Shown here piece after piece: positions 1 through 8,453 of a stretch of 64,000 nt of DNA. Under the pieces are notes generated by a model. The model was not told the DNA's origin and made no database searches. It saw only the letters and a list, made by a program, of their open reading frames with translations. Source of the stretch: Paraburkholderia acidicola. Lineage in GTDB: Bacteria; Pseudomonadota; Gammaproteobacteria; Burkholderiales; Burkholderiaceae. The stretch is from NCBI RefSeq assembly GCF_002362315.1, contig NZ_MTZV01000004.1, positions 558,001 to 622,000 of the forward strand, read 5' to 3'. A program made the translations under genes and the position numbers. Each line of letters starts with the position of its first letter. Positions within the stretch are counted from its first letter, which is position 1.

Positions 1-1412
1 ACCACCAGCGCGAAGCTGATGTACAGCACCTTTTCGTTGGGCGGCTGGATGCCGACGTACACCAGTACGGCCCCGCCGAGCACCGCCAGCAGCGCCACCG
101 GTTTCGACCAGACGCCAAGGTTGAACGGCCCCTTGTGCACCCACGTACGACCTTCCGCGCTGAGCCCCGCGGCCACCGGCATCACATACGACACATAGAG
201 AAACACCGCGCTGCCCGTCGACAGCACCGCGAACGCATCGCCGTATAGCGTCACCGCAATGGCCAGCACCGCCGACACCCAGATCGCCGTACCCGGCGTG
301 CGATGCGTATCGTTGACGCGACGCAATGCACGCGATGCGGGCAAGCCACCGTCGCGTGCGAACGCATACATCATCCGCGAGCACGAGGTCAGGCACGCGA
401 GACCGCACAGATAGTTCGACAGAAAAATACCGATGCCGAGCGGTACGCGCAGCCATGACGGCAGTGTGCCGAGCAGCGCGTTGAAAAAGCCGCCGCCGGC
501 TTTCACGCCTTCCTTGATGTCGGGCATCACCAGCAGGAATGCGCAGACCATGATGTAGCCAAAGAGCGCGGACCAGCCTACCGAGCGCAACATCCCTTTC
601 GGTACATTGCGCGCGGCGTCGTGGGTTTCCTCCGAGGTGTGCGCGGACGCATCGAAGCCGGTGATCGTATAGACGGTCAGCAGCAGACCAGACAGGAACG
701 CCGACAGCATGCCCTCCTTGGGCCACGCACCGCCGTCGAAGCCGGTGTAGTTCGTGAAGTCGACGAGCCGGCCGAAATCGAACGGTGTCTTCGAAAAACC
801 GAGTAGCGCCAGCGTGAGAATCACCGCGATCGCGAAGATCAGATAACCGGAGATATCGGTGAGCAGCGTCGTGATCTTGATACCGCTGTGATTGAGCCAC
901 GCCTGGCTGAACGTGATGACGGCAATGAAAGCGGTCTGATGCCAGAACGTCAGCGAGTCGGGGTTGATGCCGAACAGCGGCGCCACGAGCGTCTTGAAGA
1001 ACGGATCGTAGACGCCGAAATTCACCGATGCGACGACGAAGATCAACCCGAGCAGGTTGAACCACGCAGTCGCCCAACCCCAGCCCTTGTTGCCAAGAAT
1101 CGAACTCCAGTGATACAGCCCGCCCGCGGTCGGGTACGACGACGCGATCTGCGCCATCGCGGCCGCCACGACGCCCGCGAACAGCGCGCCGAGTGGCCAG
1201 CCGATCCCGACCGACGCGCCGCCCGCCGCGCTCAATGCCTGTGGAAACGCGGTAATACCGCCCGCGAGAATGCAGATGATCGAAAACGAAATCGCGAAAT
1301 TGGAAAAGCCGCCCATCCTGCGCGACAGTTCCTGCTTGTAGCCCATTCTTTGCAGTTGCCTGGCGTCGTGGTCGAGCGCGCCTGGCGCGTCGCCCTGCTG
1401 CAGAGGTTCCAT
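1..1412 (-). CDS. APC-family amino acid permease (C-terminus beyond window edge)
   Basis: Reading leftwards from an ATG at 1412 gives about 470 codons without a stop, so the gene runs off the left edge. The translation begins MEPLQQGDAPG and soon shows the APC-superfamily N-terminal pattern: a GGFSNFAISFSIICILAGG first helix, then GGASVGIGWPLGA and YPTAGGLYHWSS. At least ten hydrophobic helices follow. This is typical of GABA/choline/amino-acid-polyamine permeases of 500 or more residues. A GAGG Shine-Dalgarno lies just upstream. The patD-like dehydrogenase starts upstream on the same strand, which suggests uptake of GABA or a polyamine-derived amino acid. The exact substrate is not visible. 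Confidence 0.85.
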   Translation of the reverse strand, partial: MEPLQQGDAPGALDHDARQLQRMGYKQELSRRMGGFSNFAISFSIICILAGGITAFPQALSAAGGASVGIGWPLGALFAGVVAAAMAQIASSYPTAGGLYHWSSILGNKGWGWATAWFNLLGLIFVVASVNFGVYDPFFKTLVAPLFGINPDSLTFWHQTAFIAVITFSQAWLNHSGIKITTLLTDISGYLIFAIAVILTLALLGFSKTPFDFGRLVDFTNYTGFDGGAWPKEGMLSAFLSGLLLTVYTITGFDASAHTSEETHDAARNVPKGMLRSVGWSALFGYIMVCAFLLVMPDIKEGVKAGGGFFNALLGTLPSWLRVPLGIGIFLSNYLCGLACLTSCSRMMYAFARDGGLPASRALRRVNDTHRTPGTAIWVSAVLAIAVTLYGDAFAVLSTGSAVFLYVSYVMPVAAGLSAEGRTWVHKGPFNLGVWSKPVALLAVLGGAVLVYVGIQPPNEKVLYISFALV

Positions 1413-1491
1413 GATTTACCTCGTGATCGGTTGGACTACCAAGGTGGATGAACCAAAGGCCACTACCGCTACGTGACCTGGCACTACGGCA

Positions 1492-2931
1492 CTACTCGAA
1501 CTTCGCCATCACATGACGCGCGCACGTATAGTCTTCGAGCGCATACACCGACATGTCCTTGCCGTAGCCGGAGCGTTTCATGCCGCCGTGCGGCATCTCG
1601 CTCACCAGCATGAAATGCGAGTTGATCCAGGTGCAACCGTATTGCAGTTCGGCGGCGACCTTGAACGCGCGGCTCACGTCGCGGGTCCAGACCGAACTGG
1701 CGAGACCGAAGTCGGAATCGTTGGCCCAGTCGATTGCCTGCGCGGGGTCGTCGAAGCGCGTCACCGACACGACCGGCCCGAACACTTCGCGCCGCACGAT
1801 CTCGTCGGCCTGCAACGCTCCGGCGATCACCGTGGGTTCGTAGAAGAACCCGCGCGACCCGGCGGCCTTGCCGCCCGCCGTCACTTCGATATGACTCTGG
1901 CTCGCTGCACGCTCGACGAAACTCGCGACGCGACTCCGCTGGCGCTCTGAGATCAGCGGTCCCATCTCTACGCCTTCGCTATGCTGCTCGCCGAAGCGGA
2001 TCGTGCTCACCGCGCTCGACAGGTCCGCGACGAGCTTCTCGTAGATCTTCGGCCCCGCATATACGCGGCACGCCGCCGTGCAGTCCTGCCCTGCGTTGTA
2101 GTAACCGAACGTGCGCAGCCCCTCGACCACCTGTTGCAGATCGGCATCGTCGAACACGATGACCGGCGCCTTGCCGCCCAGCTCGAGATGCGTGCGCTTG
2201 ACAGTGCGCGACGCGGCCTCGAGCACCTTCTGTCCCGTCGATACATCGCCGGTGATCGAAATCATCCGCACGTCCGGCTGCGAGATCAGCGGTGCGCCGA
2301 CCGTGTCGCCGCGCCCGGTCACAACGTTGACCACGCCCGGCGGAAAGATCGCGGTGATGAGTTCAGCGAGCTTGAGCGTGGTGAGCGGCGTTTGCTCGGA
2401 CGGCTTCAGCACGACGGTGTTGCCCGCTGCGATGGCAGGTGCGATCTTCCACGCGGCCATCATCAGCGGGTAGTTCCACGGCGCGATCGAGGCCACCACG
2501 CCGAGCGGATCGCGCCGAACCATGCTGGTATAACCCGGCAAATATTCACCGGCAAGCTGACCGTGCTGCGTGCGGCATGCGCCCGCGAAGAAGCGGAACA
2601 CATCGGCGACCGCGGGAATTTCATCGTTGAGCGCGCCCAGATAGGGCTTGCCGCAGTTCAGCGATTCGAGTCGGGCGAATTCGGTTGCGCGCGCCTCGAT
2701 CGCGTCGGCGAGCTTGAGCAGCAGCGTCGCGCGATCCTTCGGCACGGTCTTCGCCCACGTGGGGAACGCCTGGCGCGCCGCCGCCACTGCCGCCTGCACC
2801 TGATCGATCGACGCTTCGGCCACTCGCGCAATGGTTTCGCCAGTGGCGGGATTCAGGATGTCCTCGAGCTCGCCTTCGCCCGCGATCAGCGCACCGCCGA
2901 TCAGTAGTCCGGTCTGTTCAAGTTGTTCCAT
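1492..2931 (-). CDS. patD: Gamma-aminobutyraldehyde dehydrogenase-like aldehyde dehydrogenase (PatD/YdcW type)
   Basis: A 479-residue NAD(P)+-dependent aldehyde dehydrogenase, the usual length for PatD. Visible motifs are the cofactor-site [12 protein letters not shown] and [16 protein letters not shown], the general-base glutamate in [10 protein letters not shown], and the catalytic cysteine (about residue 284) in [13 protein letters not shown]. The stretch [14 protein letters not shown] is characteristic of 4-aminobutyraldehyde dehydrogenases, which oxidise the putrescine-derived aldehyde to GABA. I chose the ATG at 2931 because a GACAGG sequence precedes it. In-frame starts at 2946 and 2985 would add a non-conserved leader. 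It is followed on the same strand by the APC permease. Substrate assignment rests on family resemblance only. Confidence 0.85.
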   Translation of the reverse strand: MEQLEQTGLLIGGALIAGEGELEDILNPATGETIARVAEASIDQVQAAVAAARQAFPTWAKTVPKDRATLLLKLADAIEARATEFARLESLNCGKPYLGALNDEIPAVADVFRFFAGACRTQHGQLAGEYLPGYTSMVRRDPLGVVASIAPWNYPLMMAAWKIAPAIAAGNTVVLKPSEQTPLTTLKLAELITAIFPPGVVNVVTGRGDTVGAPLISQPDVRMISITGDVSTGQKVLEAASRTVKRTHLELGGKAPVIVFDDADLQQVVEGLRTFGYYNAGQDCTAACRVYAGPKIYEKLVADLSSAVSTIRFGEQHSEGVEMGPLISERQRSRVASFVERAASQSHIEVTAGGKAAGSRGFFYEPTVIAGALQADEIVRREVFGPVVSVTRFDDPAQAIDWANDSDFGLASSVWTRDVSRAFKVAAELQYGCTWINSHFMLVSEMPHGGMKRSGYGKDMSVYALEDYTCARHVMAKFE

Positions 2932-3222
2932 GTGCCTGTCTCTCATGTCGAAGAAAGGAAGGGGCTGCGGCCGGTCGCATGGCAAGAAGCGTGACTACCC
3001 ATTTAAAGACGACCGCGAATGGAGCGATTCTAGGGTCACGATTTTTTTGAGCGCCAGCCCGAAACGCAGATACGAGTCATCTGGAAAACCGAATCTGCAA
3101 TGGCATTCAGTGACGTGTTGCGGTCGCAGCAACGCACGGCTTGCGGGATTACCCTCAAACGCACTGCAACATGCCGCACTGCCTTCCGCCAAACAGAATG
3201 CAGTGTGAGCACTATCGGAAAA

Positions 3223-4140
3223 CTATATGGGGGATTTCGCGTGGCTGCGCGTGTATTCGCGGGCGACGACGAGAAAATTCTGCGCCGTCTCGGACTGGGT
3301 GAGCCCGCGTCGCCATGCAATGCCGATGTCGATCTTCGGCATGTCCTCGGCGATATCGCGGACTTCGAGGCGATCGCCATCGAGCGACCATGGCCGGTAC
3401 AGGATGTCCGGCAGGATCGCGAGACCCGCGCCGGTCGCGACCAGACTGCGCACCGCCTCGACCGACGCCGTGCGCATCACGACGTTCGGCTTGAGCCCGG
3501 CTGCGCGCCAGTACGCGGTGGTGTTGTCTTCGAGTTCGTCGACCTTCAGCATGATCATCGCCTCGCTGGCGATGTCGCGCAGCGACACGCTTTCCAGCCT
3601 GCGCAATGCATGGTTGGCCGGCATCCATAGTCGCCACGCGGCACGGATCAGCGATTCGCTTTCGATTGCCTGAACGTTCTCGATGTTCGACGCGATCAAG
3701 ACGGCGACGTCGAGTTCGCCGTTCACGAGCAGGTGCTCGATATAACTGCGCTGGTCTTCGGTGACGTTGATCTGTACCTGCGGAAATACGCGCCGGTAGT
3801 GATCGAGCAGATACGGCAGAAAGTAGCCGGTCATCATCGTCGTGACGCCGATGTTCAGGCGCCCTACCACCGTGTCGGGCCGCGACGACATCGCCTGTTC
3901 GGCGTTGCGTACGGCGACGAGAATCTGCTGGGCGTGACGCAGGAACTGATGGCCGGCATGGGTGAGCACCATCCCGCGTGCATGGCGCACGAACAGCTGC
4001 GCGCCCACTTCGGTCTCCAGACTTTTGATCGCGTCCGTGATGACCGATTGCGAAATGTTCAGCGACTGCGTCGCCCCCGTGATCGATTCGGCTTCGGCGA
4101 CGGCAATGAAATAGCGCACGCTTCGGAGTGACAGGGACAT
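3223..4140 (-). CDS. LysR-family transcriptional regulator
   Basis: A 305-residue LysR-type regulator. The N-terminal winged helix is clear (MSLSLRSVRYFIAVAEAESI, then TQSLNISQSVITDAIKSLE and LFVRHARGMVLTHAG). The rest is an effector-binding domain of periplasmic-binding fold. An alternative start at 4158 adds six residues (MPRSTP) that do not belong to the family core. The gene lies upstream of, and co-directional with, the patD-like dehydrogenase and permease across a 290-base gap. It is the likely regulator of that module, but this is inferred from position. No clear dyad was found in the gap. Confidence 0.9.
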   Translation of the reverse strand: MSLSLRSVRYFIAVAEAESITGATQSLNISQSVITDAIKSLETEVGAQLFVRHARGMVLTHAGHQFLRHAQQILVAVRNAEQAMSSRPDTVVGRLNIGVTTMMTGYFLPYLLDHYRRVFPQVQINVTEDQRSYIEHLLVNGELDVAVLIASNIENVQAIESESLIRAAWRLWMPANHALRRLESVSLRDIASEAMIMLKVDELEDNTTAYWRAAGLKPNVVMRTASVEAVRSLVATGAGLAILPDILYRPWSLDGDRLEVRDIAEDMPKIDIGIAWRRGLTQSETAQNFLVVAREYTRSHAKSPI

Positions 4141-4247
4141 GGGCGTCGACCGGGGCAACGAAGCGCAAAGTATATCGGAGCCACTGGAGTGAACTCCGGT
4201 GGCTCCGTCGTGCCTTCATGGGCTCATGCGGTCACGTCGTCATGCTT

Positions 4248-5069
4248 TCACGCGGCATGCAGACCGTAGCGCGCGGCGGGCTTGCTGTGCGACAGATTAG
4301 GCGCAAGCGCCGCACGTGCCGATTCGAACGCGGTCCAGTCGGCAAGCTCCGGCAGCGACGGCACCGTCGCGAGTTCGCCCTGATCGAAACCCGCGAGCGC
4401 CGCGTCGACGAGATCGCCTGCGCTCATCACGATGTCTTGCGGCAGGTTATCGACCGGATGACCCGCCACGTCCCAGAACTCCGTACGCGTCGCGCCCGGC
4501 AAAACCGCCTGCACACGCACGCCCTTCGCGCCGAGTTCGTGATGCAGCGACTGGCTGAACGCGAGCACGAATGCCTTGGTCCCGCCATAAACGCCGTTGA
4601 GCACCTCCGGCGCCACCGCAACGATCGACGCGATGTTGACGATCGCGCCAGCACCCCGCGCGACGAACTTCGGTGCGACCGCGTACGTGAGTCGCGTAAG
4701 CGCGGTCACGTTCAGATCGATCATCGCTTCCATCTGGTCTGCATTGGAATCGAGCAACGGCGCGGCACCGCCGATGCCCGCGTTGTTGACGAGCAGCGTG
4801 ATGCTCGAATCCGTGCGCAGGATTTCCTCGATGCGACGCACGTCCTCGCGCTTGCCGAGATCGGCCGCGACGACTTCGATCGAGCGGCCGGTCGCGTCCG
4901 TCAGGCGGCTGGCCAGGGTGTCGAGCCGTTCGCGGTTACGGGCGACCAGGATCAGGTCGTAGCCGCGGCGCGCGAGACGGTCCGCATAGACCGCGCCGAT
5001 GCCCGATGAAGCGCCGGTAATCAGCGCGGTGCCAAGGTGTTGCGTCGTGTTGTTAATTGCGGTGCTCAT
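4248..5069 (-). CDS. Short-chain dehydrogenase/reductase (SDR)
   Basis: A 273-residue classical SDR. It has the Rossmann nucleotide loop TGASSGIG near the N-terminus, LVNNAG in the middle, and a Tyr-x3-Lys catalytic pair in VYGGTKAF preceded by the SIVAV serine region. The C-terminus ends at SKPAARYGLHAA. The ATG at 5069 has a good GGAG Shine-Dalgarno and removes an unsupported 27-residue extension. It is divergent from the GlxA-type regulator at 5187, with a 117-base shared promoter region containing an inverted repeat, so that regulator probably controls it. The substrate cannot be read from the sequence. Confidence 0.88.
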   Translation of the reverse strand: MSTAINNTTQHLGTALITGASSGIGAVYADRLARRGYDLILVARNRERLDTLASRLTDATGRSIEVVAADLGKREDVRRIEEILRTDSSITLLVNNAGIGGAAPLLDSNADQMEAMIDLNVTALTRLTYAVAPKFVARGAGAIVNIASIVAVAPEVLNGVYGGTKAFVLAFSQSLHHELGAKGVRVQAVLPGATRTEFWDVAGHPVDNLPQDIVMSAGDLVDAALAGFDQGELATVPSLPELADWTAFESARAALAPNLSHSKPAARYGLHAA

Positions 5070-5120
5070 GTCTGTTCTCCAGTAAGGCCGACCGGTATCG
5101 GTCTGCATGAAACCGAGAAT

Positions 5121-5160
5121 AGAGGCATAATCGAGCGGCACAAATGTCATAAATGCCTCT
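5121..5160. promoter_or_regulatory. Inverted repeat in SDR/GlxA-regulator divergent promoter
   Basis: AGAGGCAT (5121-5128) and ATGCCTCT (5153-5160) are perfect inverted copies 24 bases apart, followed by TTTT. A second shorter pair, ATGTC (5144-5148) and GACAT (5067+100 bases, 5167-5171), overlaps it. The position between divergent genes suggests an operator for the AraC-type regulator. A weak terminator-like hairpin is an alternative reading. Confidence 0.4.
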
Positions 5161-5186
5161 TTTTAGGACATCGCTGGAGCAAACCC

Positions 5187-6137
5187 ATGCTACGTATCGG
5201 ACTCGTGCTGTATCCCGGTTTTCAGGTGCTGAATCTCTCCGTCACGACGGTATTCGAGTTCGCCAACATCACCGCGGGCGAAACGCACTACGACGTCGTG
5301 CTGCTGTCGCCGCGGGGCGGCCCGGTGCTGAGTTCGGCAGGCTTTGCGGTGGCGACCGAGGCCTTCGACGACAGCCGCTTCGACACCGTGCTGGTGGTCG
5401 GCGACAACGACGTATCCGAGCCGCCGCCCGGGTTGACCGAATTCCTGCAACGGGCGGCGCAAACCGCGCGGCGCATCGGTTCGACCTGCACCGGGGCATT
5501 CAACCTGGCGCAGGCCGGCATCCTCGACGGGCGACGCGCGACGACGCACTGGGCGTTTGCCGCGCAGTTCCGGCGCACCTACCCGGCGGTGAAGCTGGAG
5601 GAAGACCGCATCTTCATCATCGACGGGCCGGTGTGGACTTCAGCGGGGATGACCGCCTGCGTCGACCTCGCGCTCGCGCTCGTCGAAAAAGACCTGGGCG
5701 CCGAACTCGCGCGGCTCGTCGCGAAGAAGCTCGTGGTGTATCACCGGCGCGCGGGCGGCCAGTCGCAGTACTCCGCGCTGCTCGATCTCGAACCGCGCTC
5801 CGATCGCATCCAGACCGCGCTCGTCTACGCGAAGCAGCATCTGCATACCGAGCTGTCGGTCGAGCAACTCGCGCAAGCCGCGCATCTGAGCCCGCGGCAG
5901 TTCAGCCGGGCGTTTCGCTCGGAAACCGGACAATCGCCAGGGAAAGCCGTCGAACATCTGCGCATCGAAGCCGCACGGCTGATGCTCGAATCGGGCCGGC
6001 ATCCGATCGATGTGATCGCACGCGACACCGGCTTCGGCGATCGCGAACGGATGCGGCGTGCGTTTTTGCGGGCGTTCGGTCAGCCTCCGCAGGCGATCCG
6101 GCGTGCGTCGCGTACCGAGGATGAGCAACCCGCGTGA
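5187..6137 (+). CDS. GlxA-family transcriptional regulator (DJ-1/PfpI domain plus AraC-type HTH)
   Basis: A 316-residue two-domain regulator. Residues 1-180 form a DJ-1/PfpI-like domain (MLRIGLVLYPGFQVLNLS; nucleophile-elbow-like STCTGAFNLAQAG followed by GRRATTHW; SAGMTACVDLALALVE). Residues about 215-310 form an AraC/XylS DNA-binding domain with two helix-turn-helix motifs (LSVEQLAQAAHLSPRQFSRAF and PIDVIARDTGFGDRERMRRAF). The ATG at 5187 follows a CTGGAGC ribosome site. An earlier in-frame ATG at 5037 would lie inside the divergent SDR gene. Members of this family usually respond to small metabolites such as quaternary amines or amino acids. The ligand here is unknown. Confidence 0.9.
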   Translation: MLRIGLVLYPGFQVLNLSVTTVFEFANITAGETHYDVVLLSPRGGPVLSSAGFAVATEAFDDSRFDTVLVVGDNDVSEPPPGLTEFLQRAAQTARRIGSTCTGAFNLAQAGILDGRRATTHWAFAAQFRRTYPAVKLEEDRIFIIDGPVWTSAGMTACVDLALALVEKDLGAELARLVAKKLVVYHRRAGGQSQYSALLDLEPRSDRIQTALVYAKQHLHTELSVEQLAQAAHLSPRQFSRAFRSETGQSPGKAVEHLRIEAARLMLESGRHPIDVIARDTGFGDRERMRRAFLRAFGQPPQAIRRASRTEDEQPA

Positions 6138-6260
6138 GCGCGGCGCGCTTGACGTGCGCATGAGGTGCGCGGCCCGAGGAAATTCTCGTGGCTTGCCGAT
6201 AGAATGTCGGCAGCCATGCGCGTTGCGCGTTGGAAGGGCCGTCGAACCAGTGAGAGCGTG

Positions 6261-6476
6261 ATGCCGATTTACGACTATGAGTGCGCGGATTGCGGTGCCT
6301 TCGAGGTGATGCGCCGCATCGCGGAGCGCGATGCTCCCGTTGATTGTCCGCAGTGCGGTGGCGCGGTCGATCGTATCCACACCGGTGCGCCGATGCTCGC
6401 CACCGGCGACAGCGATGGTAGCGATAACCAAGGTTCGTACGGCATGCGACACCGCGCAGGATGCTCGTGCTGCTGA
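6261..6476 (+). CDS. FmdB-family zinc-ribbon protein
   Basis: A 71-residue protein beginning MPIYDYECADCGAFEVM, the FmdB/YgiT-like regulatory zinc-ribbon signature. It has two Cys-x2-Cys knuckles (CADC and CPQC) and ends in a Cys-rich tail (GCSCC). FmdB-type proteins are named from formamidase loci, but their function is poorly defined and no amidase gene is nearby. The start at 6261 is fixed by the conserved MPIYDY. In-frame ATG codons upstream (6165 onwards) give non-conserved sequence. Cargo binding or metal storage by the terminal cysteines would be speculation. Confidence 0.85.
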   Translation: MPIYDYECADCGAFEVMRRIAERDAPVDCPQCGGAVDRIHTGAPMLATGDSDGSDNQGSYGMRHRAGCSCC

Positions 6477-6591
6477 CGACGCGAACACCATGCGCGGCAG
6501 AAATTACCGTTCTCGCAAACACGTAGGCCGCGCTGCAGGGAATCTACTTAATGTAGGGTCCCTATGTTCAGTGATGCCAACTCAGCGGATG

Positions 6592-6617
6592 ATTCATGCC
6601 ATAAATCAAGCATGAAT
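6592..6617 (+). promoter_or_regulatory. Hairpin upstream of a small ORF
   Basis: ATTCATGC (6592-6599) and GCATGAAT (6610-6617) are perfect inverted copies with a 10-base loop. The hairpin sits just upstream of the GGGG ribosome-site-like sequence of the small ORF at 6631. Another short dyad, TAGGG/CCCTA, lies at about 6553-6564. These could be operator sites or structure in a short transcript that ends at 6760. Confidence 0.35.
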
Positions 6618-6630
6618 TACGGGGTAAAAA

Positions 6631-6732
6631 ATGCTGCTCGCTTTTCTGATCGCCTCGCCAGTGGGCATCGTGGCACTCGTTGCGTTCGCATCGTTCGTCG
6701 ATCCTTCAAGTGGCCATTTCCGCCGTCGATAA
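6631..6732 (+). CDS. Possible 33-residue membrane peptide
   Basis: A short ORF, MLLAFLIASPVGIVALVAFA followed by SFVDPSSGHFRRR. It has one hydrophobic helix of about 20 residues and a basic tail, so it would sit in the inner membrane with its arginine-rich end inside. Support comes from a GGGG ribosome-site-like sequence 6 bases before the ATG, a hairpin upstream and a strong intrinsic terminator eight bases after the stop. I do not recognise a family. The alternative is that the whole 6.5-6.76 kb segment is a small RNA gene. Confidence 0.45.
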   Translation: MLLAFLIASPVGIVALVAFASFVDPSSGHFRRR

Positions 6733-6739
6733 GTCGCGC

Positions 6740-6763
6740 ACCCCGGCTAACCACCGGGGTTTT
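6740..6763 (+). terminator. Rho-independent terminator
   Basis: ACCCCGG (6740-6746) pairs perfectly with CCGGGGT (6754-6760) around a 7-base loop and is followed by TTT. It lies immediately downstream of the 33-residue ORF and before the convergent LysR gene. Confidence 0.8.
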
Positions 6764-6785
6764 CCTGCGCGGCGAACCGCTACAC

Positions 6786-7706
6786 TCAGCCGTGCGTCGG
6801 TAGCCGTAGATCCGGATTACGCTGCACGAGTTCGCTAAACCAGTCCGCGAAAGCACGCAGCCGTGAGCTGAGATTGCGCCGATGCGCGTAGAGAATAGAC
6901 AGCGGCGTGGACGGGCAGCGATACGAGGTCAGGATTTCGCGCAGCGCACCTTGCTGGATCAGTTCGGCGACCATGAAGCGCGACGGTTGAATAATCCCGT
7001 AGCCCTGCGCACCGGCACCGATGTAGACATTGCCGTCGTTCACCGCAAGCACGCTCTTCATCTGCACCTTCACGCTCTCGCCGTCCACCTCGTACTCGAA
7101 CGGAAACGTCCGGCCGCTACGCGCGGACACGTAGTTCACTGCGCGATGCTGGTCGAGATCGTCGAGTGTCTCCGGCACGCCGTAGCGCTCGAGGTAAGCG
7201 GGTGAGGCACACGTGACGATGCGCGAATCGCCGATGCGTCGCGCAACGAGACTCGATTCCTCGAGGGCACCCATGCGGATCACGCAGTCCACACCGTCCT
7301 GGATCAGATCGATGTTGCGATCGGCGAGACCGAGCCGCACTTCGATACCCGGATACTTCTGGTAGAAATCGCCGAGCGCGGGGAGCAGCAGCACCCGCGC
7401 AAGCGTGCCCGATGTGTCGACGCGAATCATGCCGGTCGGGTTGTCGCGCTTGCTCGACAGCGACGACTCCGCATCGACCACTTCCGCGAGAATCCGCACG
7501 CAGCGTTCGTAGAACAGTGCGCCGTCTTCGGTGACGCTGACCTGGCGTGTCGAACGGTTCAGCAACCGTACGCCGACATGTTCTTCGAGTGCCTGGATGG
7601 TCCGGCTCACCTTCGCGCGCGGCAGATCAAGCAGTTCGGAAACCTTGGAAAAACTATTCGCCTCGACGACGCGAGTAAAAATCTCCATTGCTTCGAAGCG
7701 GTCCAT
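6786..7706 (-). CDS. LysR-family transcriptional regulator
   Basis: A 306-residue LysR-type regulator. It starts MDRFEAMEIFTRVVEANSFS, with the helix-turn-helix LLDLPRAKVSRTIQALEEHV and the wing RLLNRSTRQVSVTEDG, and has a full substrate-binding domain. This N-terminal style is typical of the large CrgA/DsdC-like Burkholderiales group. AGGG lies about 10 bases before the start. It is divergent from the VOC gene at 8016, across a 309-base gap, so control of that gene is possible. No other partner is visible. Confidence 0.9.
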   Translation of the reverse strand: MDRFEAMEIFTRVVEANSFSKVSELLDLPRAKVSRTIQALEEHVGVRLLNRSTRQVSVTEDGALFYERCVRILAEVVDAESSLSSKRDNPTGMIRVDTSGTLARVLLLPALGDFYQKYPGIEVRLGLADRNIDLIQDGVDCVIRMGALEESSLVARRIGDSRIVTCASPAYLERYGVPETLDDLDQHRAVNYVSARSGRTFPFEYEVDGESVKVQMKSVLAVNDGNVYIGAGAQGYGIIQPSRFMVAELIQQGALREILTSYRCPSTPLSILYAHRRNLSSRLRAFADWFSELVQRNPDLRLPTHG

Positions 7707-8015
7707 ATCTATGCCCTGAGATACCGGTTAATAGCGGGCGTCGCCGGATGATGCGCGCAGGCGGATAGCCGCTGCCGGTCGACGGGGGTGACAGAGACGC
7801 CAAGCTTACACGACGGGAGGGGGAGGACAGAACAGAGGGGGATTGGCACGCGGCGGAGCGTGTCGCTAATCGCGGTGGCTACGGACAATTCGCGCACCGT
7901 GCCTTTGTCACACTACGAGTTCCACCGATGGCTAGCCGTAGCGGCCTATGGCAATATCGCGATGCTTTTAAAACACGTCGGGTCTCGCGCAGGCCCACCC
8001 ATCTCAGGAAAACCC
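7707..8015. other. Intergenic region, no gene seen
   Basis: This 309-base stretch separates the divergent LysR and VOC genes. Open frames here are extensions without family resemblance. A purine-rich tract (GGGAGGGGGAGG region, about 7816-7827) and an AGGAA ribosome site just before 8016 are the only landmarks. No clear dyad or terminator was found. Confidence 0.5.
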
Positions 8016-8396
8016 ATGTTCGACCACGTCAAATTCGGCGTCCGCGACTATGCAGTGAGCAAAGCGTTCTACCTCAAGGCCCTTGAACCGATCGGCGTAG
8101 CGGTTATCGGCGAGCGGCATGCACCACCGGAATACGGTGTCGAGATGAGCGCACCGGGTGAGTCTTCATTGTGTCTGTACCAGACCACGGAAAAACCGGC
8201 GCATCTTCACCTGGCGTTCGTCGCGGAGAATCGCCAGCAGGTCGATGCGTTCTATCGCGCGGCGCTGGAGGCAGGCGGGAAAGACAATGGTGCGCCGGGG
8301 CTTCGTCCGCAATACCACGCGAACTACTACGCCGCCTTCGTGTTTGATCCGGATGGGCATAACGTCGAGCTGGTTTGCCATAAACCTGGGGCCTAG
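8016..8396 (+). CDS. VOC-superfamily (glyoxalase-like) protein
   Basis: A 126-residue single-domain vicinal-oxygen-chelate protein. It starts MFDHVKFGVRDYAVSKAFYL and has the paired beta-alpha-beta-beta-beta modules. Candidate metal ligands are His4, the His in AHLHLAFVA and the C-terminal Glu in GHNVELVCH. Such proteins include glyoxalases, fosfomycin-type thiol transferases and ring-cleavage dioxygenases. The second half (GLRPQYHANYYAAFVFDPDGHNVELVC) matches the generic lactoylglutathione lyase-like type. An in-frame start at 7788 exists, but the family begins at MFDHV, preceded by AGGAA. The substrate is unknown. Confidence 0.85.
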   Translation: MFDHVKFGVRDYAVSKAFYLKALEPIGVAVIGERHAPPEYGVEMSAPGESSLCLYQTTEKPAHLHLAFVAENRQQVDAFYRAALEAGGKDNGAPGLRPQYHANYYAAFVFDPDGHNVELVCHKPGA

Positions 8397-8453
8397 CCGC
8401 TCCGTCGCATTGACGCATCAGCGGTGCCTGGCTTCGGGCAGCCTGCCAGGCAA

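Noticed and set aside
3001..3222. Sigma-54 promoter for the patD-like gene
   Set aside because: GGCA and TGCA elements occur but never with the required spacing.
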